Made by a program: the position numbers and the translations under genes. From NCBI RefSeq assembly GCF_023952475.1, contig NZ_JALHRX010000017.1, positions 62,001 through 126,000 of the forward strand: a stretch of 64,000 bases of DNA, written 5' to 3'. Numbering within the stretch: the first letter of the stretch is position 1; each line of letters begins with the position of its first letter. Below are positions 61,041-64,000 of the stretch, piece after piece. The notes under the pieces are model-generated. The model was not told the origin of the DNA and ran no database searches. It was given only the letters and a program-made list of their open reading frames with translations. Source of the stretch: Cupriavidus sp. WGlv3 (lineage in GTDB: Bacteria > Pseudomonadota > Gammaproteobacteria > Burkholderiales > Burkholderiaceae).

Positions 61041-61997
61041 TCACTTGGCGCTTTGCAGGCCTTGCAGGACCTGGGCGATCTGCAGCGAGTCCTGCATGCG
61101 CCGGATCGCCGCATGCAGTTCGCCCGCCTGCGGCCAGGTCCGCTTCAGGTAGCTGAGCCAGAGCTTGACGCGTCCATGCTCGTGGCATGAGGCGATGCGG
61201 GCATGCAGCTTGTTCAGGTACGCCGCGATCAGGCCCAGCACCAGCGGCCATTCTTCGGCGGACGCCGTGCTGGCCATCTGGCCGCGAATGCGCAGGGCCA
61301 GGAACGGGTCCGAGACCGCGCCGCGGCCGATCATGACGTCGTCGCAGCCGCTGACTTCGCGGCAGCGCGCCCAGTCCGCGACGGTCCAGACGTCGCCATT
61401 CGCTATCACGGGTATGTCGACGGCTGCCGCAATGCGCGCGATCCAGTCCCAGTGGGCCGGCGGCCGGTAGCCGTGGTCGCGCGTGCGGGCATGCACCACC
61501 AGCGAGGCCGCGCCGCCTTCGGCCAGCGCGGTGGCGCAATCGATGGCCAGCGCGGTATCCGAGACGCCCAGCCGCATCTTGGCAGTCACCGGAATATTGG
61601 CCGGCACCGCGGCGCGCACCGACGCGACGATCCGGTTCAGCAGCGCCGGATTGGTCAGCAGCATCGCACCGCCGCCATGCCGGTTGACCACCTTGGCGGG
61701 ACAGCCGAAATTCAGGTCTATGCCGTGCGGCGACAAGGTCGCGGCATAGGCGGCATTGCGCGCCAGCCACTCGGGATCGCTGCCGAGCAGCTGGATCACC
61801 ATCGGCGTGCCGCTGCGGGTATGGCCGCCGGACTGGATCTCGGGCGTGTCGCGCTCATAGACCCGCGCCGGCAGCAGCGATCCTGTCACCCGCACGAATT
61901 CCGACACGCAGCCGTCGTAACCGCCGGTATCGGTCAGCACATCGCGCAGCACATAGTCGGCAAGCCCCTCCATCGGGGCCAGGAACAGCCGGCTCAT
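61041..61997 (-). CDS. dusC: DusC-type tRNA-dihydrouridine synthase
   Basis: A 318-aa FMN enzyme of the Dus family. APMEGLADYVLRDVLT starts the TIM barrel, the catalytic Cys is in DLNFGCPAKVVNRHGGGAM, the FMN-binding part includes VVHARTRDHGYRPP, and VIANGDVWTVADW and VMIGRGAVSDP follow. The YRPP and length fit DusC, which reduces U16 of tRNA. It stands alone with its own promoter region shared with the antitoxin gene. Confidence 0.93.
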   Translation of the reverse strand: MSRLFLAPMEGLADYVLRDVLTDTGGYDGCVSEFVRVTGSLLPARVYERDTPEIQSGGHTRSGTPMVIQLLGSDPEWLARNAAYAATLSPHGIDLNFGCPAKVVNRHGGGAMLLTNPALLNRIVASVRAAVPANIPVTAKMRLGVSDTALAIDCATALAEGGAASLVVHARTRDHGYRPPAHWDWIARIAAAVDIPVIANGDVWTVADWARCREVSGCDDVMIGRGAVSDPFLALRIRGQMASTASAEEWPLVLGLIAAYLNKLHARIASCHEHGRVKLWLSYLKRTWPQAGELHAAIRRMQDSLQIAQVLQGLQSAK

Positions 61998-62258
61998 GGC
62001 AGGCGCCGCGCCGCGGGCACCGGCGTCGGACAGGAAGATTGGAGAAGGTGGAACATGGGACGCCGCGCAAACAAGGCGAGTCCCAGACTGAGCCGCCCAA
62101 AGATGCGATACCGAGGCCCCGGATGGGGCAAAGCGCGCATTCTACCTGCTTTGGGATGGGGCGGTTTTTCGGGAATCGGTGATTCCACGGAGGCAGTCAA
62201 TCGCGCACGCTGCCACAGACAGTGCACGCTACCTCGCGAAGAACCTGAGAATGTGCCA

Positions 62259-62549
62259 ATGAAAGAACCAACCCGCCCGTGGAATTCGCCGAAGCAACTG
62301 CGCAGCCAGCAGCAAATCGCCGCCTACCTGGACGCCTGCCTGGCCGAAGCCGGCGACGACGATCGCTTCATTGCTTACGCGCTCGGCGTGGTCGCACGCG
62401 CCCGCGGCATGACGCGGCTGGCCCGCGAAACCGGCCTGTCGCGCGAAAGCCTCTACCGTTCGCTGTCTGGCGAAGGCAATCCGGAGTTCGGGACGATCTG
62501 GAAGGTGATGCGGGCGCTGGGGATTCGCCTGCATGCGAGCGCCGGCTGA
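62259..62549 (+). CDS. Orphan antitoxin-like HTH protein (HigA/COG3636 type)
   Basis: A 96-aa protein with a Xre-type helix-turn-helix (GMTRLARETGLSRESLYRSLSGEGNPEFGTIWKVMRALGIRL). It matches addiction-module antidote proteins whose RelE-like killer gene normally lies directly upstream. No such gene is present in the 260 bp before it or in the 50 bp after. It could be a solitary transcription factor. The ribosome site is weak. Confidence 0.8.
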   Translation: MKEPTRPWNSPKQLRSQQQIAAYLDACLAEAGDDDRFIAYALGVVARARGMTRLARETGLSRESLYRSLSGEGNPEFGTIWKVMRALGIRLHASAG

Positions 62550-62603
62550 GCGCCGGCCCGGGGGCGGATGCGCGGCGGGCGCCCGGCCCGCCGGCGCTTG
62601 TTG

Positions 62604-63155
62604 CTACTTCTTGTCCGGCTGGTTGAACGGGAACGTGCCGAACATGTTCTTGGCCTGGTTCTGCATCTGCTCTTGCATCTGCACGAACAGGTTCTTGCTC
62701 TGCTCGATGTAGTTGCTCATCATGCCCTGCATCATCGGGCCCTGCATGTTCATGAACTGCGACCACATGTCCGGGCTGAACGCCTCGCCGGAGTACAGGC
62801 CCTTGGAGTTCTCGGCCAGCTTGTTCTGGATGTCGATGAAGGCCTGGATGTTCTTTTCCAGGTAGGTGCCCATCATGCCCTGCATGGCATGGCCGTAGAA
62901 GCGGATGATCTGCGACAGCATCGCGCTGGAGAACATCGGCACGCCGCCGGTCTCTTCTTCCAGGATGATCTGCAGCAGGATGCTGCGCGTGAGTTCGTCA
63001 CCGGACTTGGCGTCGACGACCTTGAACTCCTCGGAATCCATCACCAGCTGCTTGACGTCGGCCAGGGTGATGTAGGTGCTGGTCTGGGTATCGTAGAGCC
63101 TGCGATTGGGATACTTTTTGATCAGTCGCTCTGCGCCTTTTTTGGTCGTGGCCAT
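62604..63155 (-). CDS. phaR: PhaR, polyhydroxyalkanoate synthesis repressor
   Basis: A 183-aa regulator, the same length as PhaR of C. necator. The N-terminal DNA-binding PHB_acc_N domain reads RLIKKYPNRRLYDTQTSTYITLADVKQLV, followed by an EEFKVVDAKSGDELTRSIL stretch and Met/Gln-rich C-terminal coiled coil (MQGPMMQGMMSNYIEQSKNLFVQMQEQMQNQ, in part). It binds PHA granules and represses phasin (phaP) and its own gene. The start at 63155 has AAGGAC about 10 nt upstream. It follows phaB. Confidence 0.96.
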   Translation of the reverse strand: MATTKKGAERLIKKYPNRRLYDTQTSTYITLADVKQLVMDSEEFKVVDAKSGDELTRSILLQIILEEETGGVPMFSSAMLSQIIRFYGHAMQGMMGTYLEKNIQAFIDIQNKLAENSKGLYSGEAFSPDMWSQFMNMQGPMMQGMMSNYIEQSKNLFVQMQEQMQNQAKNMFGTFPFNQPDKK

Positions 63156-63575
63156 CGGTGCTCTGTCCTTGTGTCGTCGCTGATTGCGCGCTGCTGCACC
63201 GCATGGGGTGCAGTGCGCAAATCGGTACCGCCCGCGCCATCTGCTGTAGTCGTGCCGGCCGTCTTGCGGCTGTTCGCGCATGGCCGCGCGCCACGGCCCG
63301 CCGTCTCGCCCCCGCGAGGGCGATGTTGCACGACTATGGTGCTGGCTGCGCCGCTGCCCTGATTCTATGCCCAACAAAGCACTAAGAAAAGCGACCGGGC
63401 TTAAGGAAAACCCGGTAGACCGGCGCGCCGCGAAGCCGATGCCGCACGCCCGGAAATGTTTCGCGGGCCATCACGGCCCGCGAAACAGGAGGCGAAACAC
63501 AAGCTCCGCCGCCTTGTGCGCCGCGCTGGCTGCACCGCAAAACGCGGCCGCCGGCGCGGCTGGCTGGGTGCCAAG
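63156..63575. other. phaB-phaR intergenic region
   Basis: 420 bp. It contains one strong hairpin at 63458-63486 (listed separately) and no gene. phaR autorepression sites would be expected upstream of its start (63156-63300), but I could not identify a defined operator. Confidence 0.45.
63458..63486. terminator. Hairpin between phaB and phaR, probable phaCAB operon end
   Basis: GTTTCGCGGGCC, loop ATCAC, GGCCCGCGAAAC: a perfect 12-bp stem. It lies 90 bp after the phaB stop. The following T-run on the minus strand is weak, so it may work with Rho or as an mRNA 3' stabiliser. Confidence 0.7.
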
Positions 63576-64000
63576 TCAGCCCATGTGCAGGCCGCCGTTG
63601 AGCGAGAAGTCGGCGCCGGTCGAGAAGCCGGACTCTTCGGAGGACAGCCAGGCGCAGATCGATGCGATCTCTTCCGGCTCGCCCAGGCGCTTCACCGGAA
63701 TCGTGCCGACGATCTTGTCGAGCACGTCCTGGCGGATGGCCTTGACCATGTCGGTGGCGATATAGCCAGGCGACACCGTGTTCACCGTCACGCCCTTGGT
63801 CGCCACTTCCTGCGCCAGCGCCATGGTGAAGCCGTGCAGGCCGGCCTTGGCGGTGGAGTAGTTGGTCTGGCCGAACTGGCCCTTCTGCCCGTTCACCGAA
63901 GAGATGTTGACGATCCGGCCCCAGCCGCGATCGGCCATGCCGTCGATCACCTGCTTGGTGACGTTGAACAGCGAGGTCAGGTTGGTGTCGATCACCGCAT
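63576..64000 (-). CDS. phaB: PhaB, acetoacetyl-CoA reductase (C-terminal part)
   Basis: The C-terminal ~141 residues; the gene continues off the right edge. The SDR catalytic motif is present (NISSVNGQKGQFGQTNYSTAKAG with Ser, Tyr and Lys), followed by VNTVSPGYIATDM and the C-terminus GADFSLNGGLHMG, as in C. necator PhaB. It reduces acetoacetyl-CoA to (R)-3-hydroxybutyryl-CoA with NADPH for PHA synthesis. The true start is outside the window; a Val-Ile-Asp-Thr-Asn codon run at the edge that could look like a start is internal. Confidence 0.97.
   Translation of the reverse strand, partial: AVIDTNLTSLFNVTKQVIDGMADRGWGRIVNISSVNGQKGQFGQTNYSTAKAGLHGFTMALAQEVATKGVTVNTVSPGYIATDMVKAIRQDVLDKIVGTIPVKRLGEPEEIASICAWLSSEESGFSTGADFSLNGGLHMG

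Noticed and set aside
63990..63995. A possible GTG start for phaB inside the window, at 63995.
   Set aside because: The codon is the internal Val of the conserved Ala-Val-Ile-Asp-Thr-Asn stretch. The gene runs off the right edge.

Overview
The window is GC-rich chromosomal DNA from a betaproteobacterium, almost certainly a Cupriavidus (Ralstonia eutropha group). The main clue is the right end: phaB (cut by the window edge) and phaR lie beside a 394-aa beta-ketothiolase very close to BktB of C. necator. The tig-clpP-clpX-lon block and the ahpC-ahpD, ompR-envZ and ispD-ispF pairs fit the same lineage. No insertion sequence, prophage, CRISPR array or rRNA operon was seen.

Layout. 1-5.3 kb is accessory: the end of an outer-membrane efflux gene, a di-heme cytochrome c lipoprotein divergent from an ECF sigma factor (both preceded by the same promoter-like motif), a small exported protein and a lone VWA membrane protein. 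5.3-13.7 kb is a catabolic island: nitroreductase; a four-gene operon (maleylacetate-reductase-like Fe-ADH, amidase, tryptophan-2,3-dioxygenase-like heme protein, LinD-like GST); a convergent two-gene operon (PcpA/LinE-like ring-cleavage dioxygenase, quinone-reductase-like flavodoxin); and a LysR regulator. It looks like a hydroquinone or halo-hydroquinone pathway with two unexpected members. 13.7-14.2 kb is decayed DNA holding the tail of an alpha/beta hydrolase. 14.2-19.7 kb is one giant kinase/ATPase/GAF/PAS/histidine-kinase gene.

20-26.6 kb holds tRNA-Val and the proteostasis block lon, clpX, clpP, tig, each protease gene followed by its own terminator; lon has a sigma-32-like promoter. 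26.8-35.6 kb has tRNA/rRNA modification genes (mnmC, rlmJ), a VanZ-like protein, tRNA-Leu, a Cys-containing secreted protein and an RND pump with its adaptor. 35.9-44.7 kb has hpnD, an M20 allantoate/carbamoyl amidohydrolase, ompR-envZ, an MHS-family transporter, ahpC-ahpD (followed by an odd 12-bp repeat) and a GNAT acetyltransferase. 44.7-53.4 kb is housekeeping: ispF, ispD, mfd, argE, a secreted M20 peptidase and serB. 53.5-55.8 kb is a Fur-box-preceded iron-uptake membrane operon. The rest holds a DUF2789 gene, a metC-like lyase, bktB with a coupled exported protein, rimO, dusC, an orphan antitoxin, phaR and phaB.

The best candidates for new biology are the 5.3-13.7 kb island, especially its tryptophan-dioxygenase-like protein that lacks the distal histidine, and the ECF sigma/cytochrome pair with matching divergent promoters.
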